This document shows, one piece after another, positions 1-48,224 of a stretch of 64,000 nucleotides of DNA. Location of the stretch: positions 36,307,202 to 36,371,201 of the forward strand of contig CM046309.1 in assembly GCA_025267735.1 (NCBI GenBank), in the 5' to 3' direction. This DNA is from Mactra quadrangularis. Taxonomy: Eukaryota > Mollusca > Bivalvia > Venerida > Mactridae. The first letter of the stretch is position 1. Each line of letters opens with the position of its first letter. A program made the position numbers and the translations under genes. The notes under the pieces were generated by a model. The model searched no databases, had not been told where the DNA came from, and saw only the letters and a program-made list of their open reading frames with translations.

Positions 1-1735
1 TTTGGTATATAGATGTGCGATAAACTTATTTTAATTGCGACAAATTATATGTTAATATATCAAGTACGAAAATTCTCAGTGCGGAAGTTCGGTTCGATAT
101 TTTCAATAAAAAAGTGCAAATACATGCTATTAACCGAGTCTTATTTAAGCCACAATTAAGAAAAAACACGTGATATTATGCATCATTTTAAAGCTTATAC
201 ATAGAAAAAGGTTTCGACAGGTCGATTTTGAATTTTCGTAAAAGAATAACAGCAATACGAGTGTATAAAGTAGCCCTATTTTCGGACGTACATTTCGGTT
301 TGAGTGACATCCTTCTGCTACAAATAAATACACGTATTTTAAATTAATTTACCAACCAAATCACAAAATCAGACTGGCAATAGAATAAGCTTTCTTTTGG
401 TGTATAAATGAGTGAATAACTCGTCTTAATTTAGACAACATATATGTTTATATATCAAGTTCGTAAATTCGCCCAGTATAATTATTTTTCTAATATTTAT
501 TTTAAAATGTTCTCTGCTTATTGTATTCATTTGTACTCCTTAAACATTTATTTAACATATTTTATCTAATATTCGTCTTATCTAATTATTAATTTATCGT
601 ACAAGCACCTGATCTCGTTCCTCACCTGATTTCGGTCCTTTCATAAAAAAGTTGTTTTCTTTGCTATTTTATTGTGTATGACGTCATCAATTCGTGTGCA
701 CAATGTCAAGTAAACAATCAACGCAACTACAACTGTCAAACGAGAATAATGCGCAAGAAACAGGTTTTTAGAATGAAAATTTTGTGATGGTGAATATTTT
801 TCAGTAAATCCTTATTACCTTTTTCTGCTCTGTCAGTACAATCCATTAAATATTGTTTAAAAGTATGTAATAATAAAAAAAGCACATGGCAGGTAGCCCT
901 TGCTCATAAAGTCACGTGACAGTCATGTGGCAGCTAATTATGACGTCACAAAGAGCCAAATACGGTAGAAGTGCGAAATTAGGTCATCTATTTTTAGCCG
1001 CCATGACAGTTTTCAGAAAATGGTCGTGTTTTTTTTTGGAAGAATTTGGATTTGTTTTAAATATAAAATATCGGCAAGTATATGATAAACAAACGGAATA
1101 TAGATTAAAAGGTTCGTTTTTAATGTATTTTTCTGAAAGTATTGTTGCATTAATTAGAAATGGTTCATTGAGTCCTTAGAGGTGCGAGAACCCGTCTGTC
1201 CACCATAATGCATATCTTATTTAATTTCTTAAATCATAAAATATAATAAATGTATTCTTTCATTTTATATACAGTTTTTCAGAATATTTAGGTGCTTATT
1301 GTAGTAATATATATATTTACTAAATCTATTATCATACTAACGCCTGTATACAATATATATATAATAGGATTATAATCAGTCATGGTCTGATAAACATTCT
1401 TTATCTTTGGTGTCAGTAAATCCGTCAGTAATTTCCTTCTATGTGTATGGTGTCAGTGTTCGCGTCAGTAAAATAGACCGTCCCGTTTATTTCCCTTTAT
1501 TGAAGTGGCAAGGTAGAGCTTTTAGTTTTATAGGTGTCTGGCCTACAAATAACAAATAATTAGTATGAAACGCTCCCTCAAAACGGAAGCGGAAATAATT
1601 CTTCTGTGTTACCGAAACGTTTGTTTTTAATGAATTAATTATTTCCCATGCAAAAATGCAAGCGTCTCGTTGTTGACAGAGATTGGTGTTGACACGTAAA
1701 TTTGGTAAAACTTTTTCTTTCTGTTAATCGCAATC
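1..1735 (+). promoter_or_regulatory. MAN1A upstream region with CRE-like and E-box palindromes
   Basis: No supported coding sequence. A full TGACGTCA palindrome lies at 679-686 and another at 941-948, with GTCACGTGAC (E-box) at 911-920. A sense-strand ORF at 916-1179 has no recognisable domain. There is no clear TATA box at a sensible distance from 1736, so the transcription start is not placed. The 5' UTR presumably covers the last 100-200 bases. Regulatory function is inferred from motif identity only. Confidence 0.35.
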
Positions 1736-36798
<35,063 letters not shown>

Positions 36799-37185
36799 TG
36801 AACTCATTGTTTCAGTGTACGCCATTATAAAAATGTGATCACATAGAAATCAATATTATTGAAATATATATTAAATGTCTCGATATAGGGTCTATTTTTG
36901 ATGTTGTATACGATACCTTATTGTGTGAGATATAGAAGTGATAATCATTTGTTATTATTTATGTAAAGTTTTACTACATTTTATGGAGATAAGTATTGCA
37001 CTGCTTGTTGATAGTGTGGTTGATAGTTGTATATAGTGATGGATGCAAGATCCATTATAACTGAAATCAATTGTCAGTTGATTTTAAATTTTGATTGCGA
37101 ATTTTGATTTTGATCGGCATTGGCTGAAATCGTTGGCTCTTGAGTTCAGATGTGTTAAAATAAAAACAAGTTCTATTTTTAGAAT
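36799..37185 (+). other. MAN1A proximal 3' UTR, candidate
   Basis: Follows the stop codon. The first AATAAA in sense is at 37159-37164. Further AATAAA signals occur repeatedly over the next 10 kb, so the true end may be much further downstream. Confidence 0.4.
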
Positions 37186-37399
37186 GCTTGAATTGTTCAT
37201 TTTTCCCCGAAAATGCTTTTTTTAAGATAAATAATAATGATTGACAAAAATTTCAAATCAGTTGTCTTTCTTTATTCTTGTATGTGAGTGATAAAGTAGA
37301 ACAAAACAATCATATTTTGTTTCAAGTCTTTTCCTTCAATGAAAACAAGAGTCAATACTTTGGTATACTTGAAGTGTACATAAAATCCTGTATTTATTG

Positions 37400-37590
37400 A
37401 TAAATTTTATTCAAATTTCAGTGAGGCATACATTAACCTCCCCTGATTTGAATACTTGTTGCAGTACTTTTGAACTTCCTATCAATAAAAAATAGGTATT
37501 CACATTTATGTTGAGGGAATATCAAACTTTGAGTATTTAAATCAGCAAGGTTAATGTATGCACTGCTGATAGTTGAATGAAATTTATCAG
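37400..37590. repeat. Palindromic MITE family C, copy 2
   Basis: ATAAATTTTATTCAAATTTC and GCATACATTAACCTCCCCTG left; TATTTAAATCAGCAAGGTTA and GTTGAATGAAATTTATCAG right. Confidence 0.78.
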
Positions 37591-39618
37591 TATTATACTG
37601 AATAAATTAGTCAAGTTAAGTACCTGCAATAAATAATTTATTACATTCTTATTTTTGATACATGATTATACTTATTCAGTATGAAAACAGCTATTTAGAT
37701 GTTAGAGAGTTTATTTTCCCTTTTTTGTCTAGTGCTATTTACTTAATAATATTTGTTTTATTTAATTTTTTTCCTATTACAAACTCTAGGTGTATATTAT
37801 TTTCTGCTAATTTGATTTTGACACTTTAGAAGCCTTGGTCATGAAATATTAAATGAAGTCCATGCTCAAACTTCATTTCAGTTTAATTCTCAAGTTATAA
37901 GAATTGTGCTCACGGACCATTTGGCTAGGTTGCCAATCTTAAAAGGATAGCTAACTTCAGTAGGTTTTTAGCATTCTTTTAATTTTCCGCAAAAATATTT
38001 TAACTAGGAAAAATTATAATCAGAAGCATTAAAATTGAATTATATAGGGTGAAATTTTTTAATTTATTTATCATTTATCGGACAATAGCTAATGTTATTT
38101 GTTCAGGTAATTTTCAAACTCAAGATAAACTTTTATATCTTGTATTCATTTATTAAGTCAAGCATCAGACCTTAATTGTATTGTTTCTAAGAATGTTGAC
38201 CACTTTCAGTCGACATCAAAGTTCTATTTGGGCTGATTTAATTATGATAGAATAAAGTTTGTTTGTTTGGTTTAGGTTATTGTATATACAATCAATGTTT
38301 TAGATGGTTGTGGAAGAATTAACTTTCTTATTTTACGTGTCTTTATAAATATATACTAATTTTGAATTTATTTCTTATAACTTCAAGTATGGGTTATGTT
38401 GTTTTTTTACTAAAAACTTAGTAGTTCTTTATTAGCCAGCGAATGATCAAAAATAATATACTTTGCTTTATTCTTCTGATTTGTTACTAAAGCTGATGAC
38501 CAATTTTAAAAAATCAAAGAATTGTTGATTGATGGCTCATTTGACTGTAGCCCATATTTTATAGTAAAATTAAGTATGACATTTTGTTTGTAAATTGTAA
38601 ACTCTTGTGATAATATGCTAGCATTTAATTTATTTACTGTCTTTTGTTGTTAGAAATGAAGATATTTTTTCATTTTCAAGATACATGAAAATTTTGCAAC
38701 TAGTATTATTTGAAAAAAAAAGCTTTTTTTAAAGCCAAAGCAAACATATTTTTACCATAACAATAGTGTTCTACAGTTGGAATTGTGTAGCCCGTTGTGC
38801 TAAGAAGCTACTATAAAGCACTCGAAAAATATTTTACTTTCTGATTGGGTTATCCAAGTTAATTCATCATTATTGCTTCATGGTAGCAAAAATAAGATGA
38901 TGACTTTCATAAATGATAAATGACAAACACTGTTCCAAATGTATTTAGGTAGAGATGCCTAGTAAAACATTGATTTTGGTAAAATGTTGCCAAGTAAATG
39001 GCTAGGTAAAGCTATGTAGTGGTATCCTTGCACAATTGACTCCCAAGTTAATTGATTTTATGTATATTTAATATTTTATTGTTTATTCTAATTCATATAA
39101 ATATGACTCATATAAATCTGTTCATCAAATTTTGTTCTGTAAACTTTTAATTAATCAGTTTATTGTTTTTTGGATGTAATTATGATTTTGATGAATTATG
39201 ATTGAAGAGTAGTAAAGTTGAGGTAGAAACGTGACATGTAGACTTCTAGAGGGCACTGTATATATCATATATTGTTTACGTGTGTTATGATACAATGTAT
39301 TGTTAACGTGTGTTACGACACAATGAATACAGTCATCATCCGAGTGAATACTTGTTGTTAATTATCTCCATGGATAATCATGTTAAAACTGCATTACTAT
39401 TATTCTTGTACCAAGAGGCTACCAAGAGTCTGGAAAGATTCTCGATTTAACTAGAATCTTGATAACCCCTGGGTAAAAGAATGAATTACTATGATTTTTA
39501 TGCTCATAAATGTTTATTGTAAACTTTAAGTTTAGTTTGTTCAAATTGACAGGAAACAATGTATAGAATTAGGTTTTCATTTACATTAATTTAATAATGC
39601 TATCATACTATGTGTTAC

Positions 39619-39775
39619 TGGATTTTGCACGGATGAAAGTTTTCAGAACTAGTTCTGAAGTTTCAGATTTTGGAGAACTGAGAAAAAGTTTTTTCCTATG
39701 TAAAAGTGCTGAAATCTTAAATATCAGGAATTTTAGGATTTTGAAAGTTTTGAACTTTCGCCCATGAGTTTGAAG
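39619..39775. repeat. MITE family E, copy 1
   Basis: GGATGAAAGTTTTCAGAACT left and TTGAAAGTTTTGAACTTTCG right are inverted. Related copies lie at 44461 and about 36005. Confidence 0.6.
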
Positions 39776-40708
39776 GATATTTATTGGTCTCTGATCAATT
39801 TGTACAGGCTATAAAAAGTTGATTAAAATATGTAAAATATATTAAAATGATAAATAATTATGTTAAATGTTGTACTATGTGACCAAGATTTTATTGTTTT
39901 ACATGTTTGTTCACACTGTGTGTGTATGACACTTTAATGTTAAGAGTATTACCAGTATTTCTGGCTAGATATTTATACTGTATTTACCCATATACTCTCT
40001 AAGACTCTTTTATTTGAAAATTAATTTTGTTCTGTTGTCCCCTTGGTAATATTTAAGTTGAATTTTGTATAGCTACATTTTGTTTAATGCTTGTACCCAT
40101 TAAGATTATTGTAAGTTAATTTCATTCAATGGCACTGCGGTGATATTTTAGTAAAATTTTGTGTAGTTTTATTCTGATTTGGTTATTTTGCATTTTTATG
40201 CAAAAAATACCCATTCAATACTTAAATTTACTGATGTGAATTATGGAAAGTTGAATTGTGCCAAACTCTACCTGTTTCAGTCCTAGCAAGCCCCCGCTAA
40301 GTAAATTCATTATTAGTATTGTGATTTCAATTTCTTAATGGCAAATATCTAGTCATATAAATATAGTATGGCTTAAAGTATAGTGAGAATGAAGTGGAGT
40401 ATGTGCAAGGGTTGATGGATTTTTAATAATAAAAAAATCTTTTAATTTGTTTTGTTTTACAATACATGAAGTAGTTTATGACTAATACCTAAATGCTACC
40501 ATCTAGGGATAGGTATTACTAGGATGTGTCAATCTAATTTTTAATGTAAATGTATAAATACTAGGTTTATTTTATTTGCTTATTTTCTGATAGTGCTAGC
40601 TTATTGATACTCATACTTAAGTGGCTTAAACTTTAATTTTGTAATCATGCTTTTATGCAGATAAGATATTTATTTGAAATATTAAAGTTTAGGGATCAAT
40701 TTTCGTCA

Positions 40709-40734
40709 TATATATATATATATATACATGTATA
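40709..40734. repeat. (AT)n microsatellite
   Basis: Run of ATATATATATATATATATA followed by CATGTATAT. Confidence 0.9.
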
Positions 40735-41063
40735 TCCATGTAAAAACATTCATCTCCGTTGGATTTCATGTGTTAAACTAGAGTTGATTTTTGACTGCAT
40801 TTTAACTATATTTGGGCATTGATTGACTTTTCTTAATTTCGTGTATTACACTGGTTAAAAGGTTTTGCTTTCTATGAACATTTTAAAGGAACTATTGATA
40901 GAATCAATATTGTTAAAAATAACTTTTGTTTGTTTCTTTAGGTTTTGTAGTGGAGCAAAATACATGAATGAGATTGGATGTTTAGCATCAGTCATTTGAT
41001 AAATTTAATAAATTAATGAAATTTAATAAAATCATAAATTTTAATGTAGAAATGTATGAAATA

Positions 41064-41328
41064 ATTATACCCCCGCTTCAAAGAAGGGGGGGTATACTGT
41101 TTTACCCTTGTCCGTGCGTGTGTGCGTGCGTGCGTCCGTCCATTACAAAATTTCCGTCGCAGTTTTCTCAGCAACTATAACATGCAGCAGCCTAATACTT
41201 TGCATATTGCTTCATCCCATAGTCCCATGTGGCGTAAAGCGATTTCATGCTCCTTGCTCATCTACTTCCTGTTTGTCGCATATTTTTAGATTTTGGCGGG
41301 GGTATCACTAGTGAGCATTAGCTCACAG
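41064..41328 (+). mobile_element. Short CCCCCGC-type element without tandem core
   Basis: Left end ATTATACCCCCGC..GGGGGGGTATACT, then a GTGCGTGCG/GTCCGTCC microsatellite at about 41106-41143, a unique 140-bp body and a right end GGCGGGGGTATCACTAGTG. Both ends match 19971-22367, but the ~150-bp array is absent. A 67-aa frame over it is not supported. Confidence 0.65.
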
Positions 41329-41378
41329 ATTTACTTGTTTTTCCTGTATATTGCAGATGCATAGGTGACTATGTTATT

Positions 41379-41540
41379 TTTAATTTTATTCCCCTGTCAA
41401 TGTTGCATACATTAACCCCACTGATTTAAATGCACTACAGTACTTCTGTACTCTCAATCAATAAATATAGATATCCATATTTATTAATCAGAGGTGTAAA
41501 TTTATGCGCCCACTGACAGTTGAATAAAATTTAACAATAG
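41379..41540. repeat. Palindromic MITE family C, copy 3
   Basis: GCATACATTAACCCCACTGA left; AATTTATGCGCCCACTGACA and TTGAATAAAATTTAACAATA right. Confidence 0.75.
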
Positions 41541-43610
41541 TATTGGTGATAATCATTATTTTGTACTCATTGTCCTTGTTATGTATGTATAAGGTCTATT
41601 ATAATTTAGATTACATTTTGATTTTGTTGTTGTTTGAAGTTATTGTGTTCAGGAGTTTTATATTAAGGTCTAAATGTTTGCATGTCAATGCTGAAATTGT
41701 TCTTGTGAGAGACTAGGTATGTTGGAGTGGTTTTATGATTCAGTCTTATATTAAAATATTCAGGGAATTAATTTGGAACTTCTAGTCTATATGATTTTGT
41801 TTGTTTTTACATTCAAATAAGGAAGAGTTCTTCAACTCCAGCATCACTTTCTGTTATTTTAAAGCTTTTGTATTGTCTTCACTAGATAACTGTTGTAAAA
41901 TTGTATTCACAAGTATTGTATAATATGTTTATAAGCAGTTTTGGGTCTTCTAAAATTGTGGTCATGGAAATGGTTTGATTACATGCAAAAATGACCTTGT
42001 TTGTCCACTTATAAATGAAATAAACAATATGAAGGAATGTAATTATGTAAATAAGTACATAGATATCTCGTCAATTTTTGGCCTCAAAATTTATTATGTA
42101 TGTAGATTTTTAATCATATAAAATCAAGCAGATGTTTGTGTATTGTATGTGGAGAAATAACCAACATGTAGGAAATTAGGTTTTTGTTTTAAATATACAT
42201 TAGCTTAAAACTATTACTAATACATGTAACATGTAGCTGGTTTTTAATATTCTATTAAATTATCTAGTCGTTTAGACAGTGGTTTAGCCTGATACAAAAG
42301 TATAAGACAGAGGTTTAGCCTGTGCCTCGGTCTACCAAGTTTTTAGTCTTTGGAACTTTAAAAGACAATAGTTCTGAATCGGCACTATATATAGATGTTT
42401 GAGTCTTAGCATTAAAAATGATTGAACAAATGGTTTACATTGTTCACTTGTGATATTTAGTTGCTGGGTATTTTTAATGTTTGATATTTTGTATGGTGCT
42501 ATGTTTGGAAAGAAGACAATTGAGGGTGTTTGTTTATTTGGTTTAGTTATAATCAATAGGTCTTGCCCTTGCACATGTTATATTTTGTAATTTTTAAAAA
42601 GTTCCTAAAAACTGTGAATTTGACTTTTTTGTGAGAATGTGGTGCAGTGAGTTTGATTTTCAAGGTTGGTTAATGTTGAAATATCTTCACAGTAAAAGAA
42701 CTTTTTATGACATTGAATTTAGTTTGGTAGTGAATAATTGTTAGACAAATAATTCTATTATGCTTTTTAACTCATTTTAATGAACAGTAGTTATATGTTC
42801 TAGACAATTAGATGAAATCATGTCCTAAGCAGCAGTTGTAGACTTATGTTGTAACTACATTGTTAAAAAGGAAAAAAGTATATTGTTATTTTTATGAGGA
42901 TGTGCCAAAATCACTTGCACTGTTAAATCATGGTTAATGCACCTCTGTAACAGAAATTAGAATGCTAAAATAGACCTGTGCTCATGTATATTTTGCATTA
43001 TTGCTTAAAGGTGTGTTTGAAACTCATTCTTGGTACAAAAGCCCAGCAAGGGCTTATGTTTATTGTTTAAGGTATACTTGCCAACTCAAAATAAAGAATT
43101 ATTTTATCTTATCTTAATAGTGATAACTGATCATAATTACTCTCATACTTGTATTTATATTTTTATACTCAGTGCCATCTATAACTACTGTACTATTGTT
43201 AATGTGTCATTCTTTTTTGTATAGAATTTGAAGAATTAACAAAAATTCTTCACATAAATGTGTAGAAATTCTTAGTAAAATATTTTTAGCTCATTTCAGT
43301 TGTTTCTACAATGTATAAAAATGTTACAATCTATAAAAACTATCAAATAATGCATAAATATGTCGGAAACACATACCAATTAATTATGTCAAGAATTTTT
43401 CCTTGAACTACCAAGGTAATTTTGGATGGCACTGTTGAAAGGAATAACAGACTGTACCTTTAGTAAAATAGAATCTTAGCCCTTCAAATGTAGTATTATT
43501 ACAAGTGAGTATTGTTGTTGGTTGATAGAATGTTACATATAAGTAGAAAATATAAAACTATTTATTTTTACATAGATATGTACAGCCAGGGTTGGTATTC
43601 ATATAGATTG

Positions 43611-43682
43611 CAGATTTAGCGCTAAAGGATCGTAACTCACTCTTTTCTTATATTGAGTTATGACAGTTTAGCGCTAAACCTG
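43611..43682. repeat. 72-bp hairpin family A, copy 3
   Basis: CAGATTTAGCGCTAAAGGA left, TTTAGCGCTAAACCTG right, with GTAACTCA/TGAGTTA pairing inside. Confidence 0.75.
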
Positions 43683-43854
43683 TGAGATGTTAAAGCTAAA
43701 ACTGACTTTGTTCTCCATCTGTGCCAAGTGGTAGGCTTGTAGCTTGTATTTAATATAGTATGTAGTGTTTTCATGTACATGTACTATACTGTAATGTGAT
43801 CTTAATTAGTCCCTTCATTTTGTAAAAGTACGTTGATTATGTAGTTTTAAGGTG

Positions 43855-43999
43855 TATAGTCCATTTTTTCAACTGTCAAAGTTTGAATGATGTCACACTG
43901 ATTGAATACACAGTATCACAATATTACAATTGTTAGACAAAGACCACTAAGTCACCATGAAATTATTCATGTTCTGACAGTTGAGAAAAAACGAACTAT
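43855..43999. repeat. MITE family F, copy 1
   Basis: TATAGTCCATTTTTTCAACT left; GACAGTTGAGAAAAAACGAA right. The right arm recurs at 48516-48563 (TGACAGTTGAGAAAAAACGG). Confidence 0.7.
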
Positions 44000-44336
44000 C
44001 ATTAGAAAAGACCTCATTTAATACTGGTCTCAACATATGTCCTTGCTTCATATTAAATATCTTATATATACCTCTGTTGCATATAGAAACATCATTTATT
44101 CATCATAGTTTATAATAGTTTCATTATTAAATTTATATTGTACTTTAAAGCTTATCTATTCTTTGGTGATCAAAGAATTATGGAGCGCTATTTTTAATCT
44201 AAAAGTCTACCATTCTATGAAAGGTTCAGACTTTTACATTATTTAAATGTATCTTCTTTTGAGTTATCCCTTTATATAACACTAACAGTTAGTTTATTTA
44301 TGTAAAAATGTTACATATTGACAATGTCTAATGTAT

Positions 44337-44410
44337 AGGTCGTTTTGGATAACTTGAGACCAATATAAACAATATTCTATGTAATGTTTCAAGTTGTCCT
44401 AAACGAGCTA
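44337..44410. repeat. 74-bp hairpin family B, copy 1
   Basis: TAGGTCGTTTTGGATAACTT pairs with AAGTTGTCCTAAACGAGCTA. The loop contains ATAAACAATATTCTATGTAA, shared with the copy at 46067. Confidence 0.75.
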
Positions 44411-44460
44411 TTGTACATCTATAGTTTGAATACATGGTGAAGATATTAAAACACAATTTT

Positions 44461-44613
44461 TAATGGACTTAGCATAGATGAAAGTTTTCAGGTTTAGTCT
44501 TGAAGTTTTTTTAGACTTTATAAAGGCTTCTTTACCTTAGTAAAAGCAGCTGAAATTCAGAAAACAGAAATTCCAAGATTTTGAAAATTTTGAACTTTCA
44601 CCCTTGCTTTTAG
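44461..44613. repeat. MITE family E, copy 2
   Basis: AGCATAGATGAAAGTTTTCA left; TTTTGAACTTTCACCCTTGC right. The interior GTAAAAGCAGCTGAAATTCA matches copy 1. Confidence 0.6.
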
Positions 44614-44696
44614 AATATAATTGTCTTGAATTTATTTTGATCTTTAAAATTATTCTTACATTTATGCAAATAATTTTGTCTAGTAAATAATCATCA

Positions 44697-44819
44697 AGTA
44701 TAGATTTATTCGCTATAGTATAGATTTATTCGCTATAGTATAGATTTATCCGCTATAGTATAGATTTATCCGCTATAGTATAGATTTATTCACTATAGTA
44801 TAGATTCACTATAGTATTA
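44697..44819 (+). repeat. 20-bp minisatellite
   Basis: About six units of TATAGATTTATTCGCTATAG with C/T changes; the last unit is deleted. Located in the region downstream of MAN1A. Confidence 0.92.
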
Positions 44820-46066
44820 AGTTTTTACTATGTATTCACGATACATGTATAATTAGACTTGGTATTGGAGATTGAGAGTATTTTGACGTTTCAAATGCAA
44901 AACTAGTCTACAATTTTTATTATTTACATTTATTTAGACTTGTTTCGTATCATGTATCATGATTTGAGGAATAAAGGTTTGTTCTGTTATGTTCTGTTCT
45001 GCACTGACCCATCTATTTATAGCTGAGTTTGGTATTGGTAATTTTCCTTCTATAATTAGATTTCATTTTACATTGTAGCCCTTATATATATATTTTTTTC
45101 ATATTATCATTGAAGTGCCACATTTACAGCATTATAGTGACTCTGTTTGTGTGAACTTTATTATTGTAGTGTTTTAAGTGAAGTTTACTAACACTTTGTT
45201 AAATAAATACATATTTTTTGTTGTGTTATTTTGTTTTGTTTCAATTGGTTGATTTGAATTTTGAATTGAGTGCTTGAATGATTGATCTCCCTTGAATAAT
45301 TTCATTTGGTTTGAGTCGATATTTATATGATTGTGTATATGTGTAAAATTGTGATTTTGTTTTAAAATGTTAATGTATATATTATGTACATGTATGTATG
45401 ATATGTTATGTACAAAATTGTGATTTTAATGACTAAATGCTTTTAAAGGTACTAGTTAGCAGGTTTGGTTTATTTTTCTATAATTTCAAAATATACCATT
45501 CAGTGTCTGTAATTGTGTCAAAAAATTAATTCTTATATTTTTAAGACAAACTGACCTAAATGTTGCAAAATATATACAATAAAAGTCACAAAAATGCACT
45601 AAAAGTGTCAATACCATGACATACACAGTAGATATTTACTACATGAGACTCCATAATATGTGGTTGTATGTCAATTTGCACTAAAATGGTCATTATCAGA
45701 ACACTACAATTCTGCTTCCAAAAATATTTCCATATAATTATGATAGTTTTAGCAAAAATTGATATTAAAGTTGAAATCTGTGAATGAGTACCTTTAAGTT
45801 GTTTGTTCACAGATTTCAACTAAAATAGCAACTTTTCTAAAATGCTCAACACATTCTTGAAGCAGTAAAACAGCTTTCTAATATTGACAATTTTATTGCA
45901 AATTGACATACAACTGTAAAAGATGGCTGTTAGTAACAGTACATATAGCTTTATTGCATTTTGTGACTGATTTTATAGTTCTCACAAACTTTTGGTCAGC
46001 TTGCCTTAAATATTTAACCATTTACCATGCATATGCATTTATTAATTTGGTTTTGCAGTGTATTGG

Positions 46067-46140
46067 TTGTTAAGGATAACATGAGACAAATCTAAACAAT
46101 ATTCTTTGTAAACAATGTCTCATGTTATCTTAGACAAGTT
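46067..46140. repeat. 74-bp hairpin family B, copy 2
   Basis: TTGTTAAGGATAACATGAGA pairs with TCTCATGTTATCTTAGACAA. The loop CTAAACAATATTCTTTGTAA matches copy 1. Confidence 0.75.
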
Positions 46141-46656
46141 TTATATTATTATTTGATTACAAAGCAATATTATATTTCTGTGTTAATACATTCAATGTGG
46201 TGTTTCCTTCAAAGTCAATTTGTGGGAATTTCACTTGCTTTTCTATATTTTGCTATTATTTTCATTAAGGGTCAAGTGTTAGAAGTTGCTAACTTTATAT
46301 CATTGTAACCTCTCATTGAGGATTATCAATTTAAGCTCAGCTACCCTTGAGTCCTTATGCGAATAAAGTACGAAGTAGGTAGTAGCCTCGAACTATTGGA
46401 GTCTTGGTTTTATGCATTTCTGCAGGAACAGTGGTTTGGTGACATAAATCACCACACGTGGTTATTACTATTTGAAAGGAACCACAAACAAAAAGAAGTA
46501 TTCTGATAGTAGTCAGTTACTTTTTTTATTGTTTGTGACCTTATGTCAGACACTTTTATCTCTGCTATTGGTCAAATGTATGGGAAATCACACTTCAGTG
46601 AGGCTTATACCAAAACAACTATTCTGAAGCTTAGCTGAGTTAGCCATGTTATTGGT

Positions 46657-46806
46657 TAATTTTATCCAACTGTCATTGGATCATACATATACCCTACTTA
46701 TTAAAAAACATGATGAATGATAGCGACTACAGAAATACTGTCATGAGTATTTAAATCAGTGGGGTTTATGTATCTGCCATTGATATGTGAATAATATTTA
46801 TCAATG
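46657..46806. repeat. Palindromic MITE family C, copy 4
   Basis: TTTTATCCAACTGTCATTGG left and diverged; GAGTATTTAAATCAGTGGGG and TGAATAATATTTATCAATG right. Confidence 0.7.
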
Positions 46807-46988
46807 TCTCAAAATTGTCTGTAAATGTTATACCTTTAAAAATTGGTTATCTTTATAACTGGTCTATGTAATCAGAGTTTGTTATTATTGATCAGCATCA
46901 CAGATATATTGTTTGATCAGAGTTCAGGATGTAAACCATTTCATATTGTACAAAATGTAAGCAAACGGACTCCATTTTGTTTAAAGAT

Positions 46989-47224
46989 CAGTGGTGCTTT
47001 TCACAAAAATTCTTACGAAAAAAGTCTTTGTAAGTCAAAAGCAAGAAACATTAATAATATGCTCATTTTTTGGTTCATCAATTCTAAATATTATAGAATT
47101 GTGTATACATTTTGAATATCATATCATAGTTATGCTTATTATCCGTCTGACTTTGAAGTGCTAATTATATGAAACTGACTTACGAAGAATTTTTTCGTTA
47201 GAAGTTTTGTGAAAAGCCCCACTG
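46989..47224. repeat. MITE family D, copy 1
   Basis: CAGTGGTGCTTTTCACAAAA left and GTGAAAAGCCCCACTG right, with CTTACGAAAAAA and GTAAGTC in both arms. 236 bp. A 90-codon frame overlaps it by chance. Confidence 0.8.
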
Positions 47225-48140
47225 GTATTTTTACTTTTATTGGAGCTTTAAATAAGAAATGAAAATTTCAAAACATGCTACACATTTGTCTTCTTTAATG
47301 ATGTACATTTTGTATATTCCGTGCAGATTCATTTTAGAATTCAACAAGTTATCTTAGACTTTGAAATTTAATCAAGCAATCTGTCAAATGCGACCCAATT
47401 TTTGTTAGGTTTTGCTTGGTACCCATTTGTTTATGTTTTAAGTATAATACAATATGGTTTGGATTCTCAACTCTATATAAACACAAGTATTATTTTTAAA
47501 ACATATTAAAAAAAACTTTTAAACATTATATCAATGTTTATGTATGTATTATATTACTATGAAATGTTTGTTTTAATGATTTGAATGTAATTTATCTTAT
47601 TGTATGTATTCATGTTAAAATTTCATGTCAAATTTAGAAAATAAAACATGAATAATATGAAAATTGTCTTTCTTGTATTATTATTTTTGTTCCTTACGTC
47701 TATTTAACCAGTGTTTCAAGACTGAGTACCAGAAGGGAATACTTCCAGTTCAGAAAGCAAGGGGGCTTACCCTCCAGTGCTTCCTGATTGGACAGGAAAT
47801 GTCAAAATCCTTCTCGATTGGGAAGCTTTTTGGCCATTTTAGATGTACCTCAAGAAAAATGGCTGCCGATCTACATGCATATGAAATTAAGAAGATTTTT
47901 TAAGAAGACAATATTTCTTATAAACACGACAATTTGGACAATTCCACTGAAAAAATTGGTTGTTCAGGCTTACACAATGATACCATTCCACAATATTCAA
48001 ATATAGGTTGTGCAGCTTTTCCAAGAACAACAGTAAAAACTCATGTACATATCTCCATGCTTGTTAATTGCGTGGGAGTGACCATATTCATTGGGTGTTA
48101 ACTATCAGAGCTGATCCTTACACCATGAAATTGACTGATA

Positions 48141-48224
48141 ATATCGAGGGTTGCCTGCAAGACTGTAGTAACTTGCTCTCTAACGCAATGCACTTTGTGC
48201 AGTCTTGAGGGCAACCCTCGATAT
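48141..48224. repeat. 84-bp hairpin, 25-bp arms
   Basis: ATATCGAGGGTTGCCTGCAA left and GAGGGCAACCCTCGATAT right, with GACTG/CAGTC completing the arms. Single copy in the window. Confidence 0.8.

Larger units (their letters stand above)
37186..47660 (+). other. Non-coding T-rich region downstream of MAN1A
   Basis: No coding gene supported. Many AATAAA and TGTA-type motifs and T-rich stretches on the plus strand make a long alternative 3' UTR possible; an AATAAA lies at 47640-47645. The region also carries MITE families C, D, E and F, hairpins A and B, a minisatellite and the 41064 element. Remaining sequence shows nothing recognised. Confidence 0.5.

Noticed and set aside
916..1179. 87-codon plus-strand frame upstream of MAN1A
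   Set aside because: No domain or splice context, and it overlaps promoter-like motifs.
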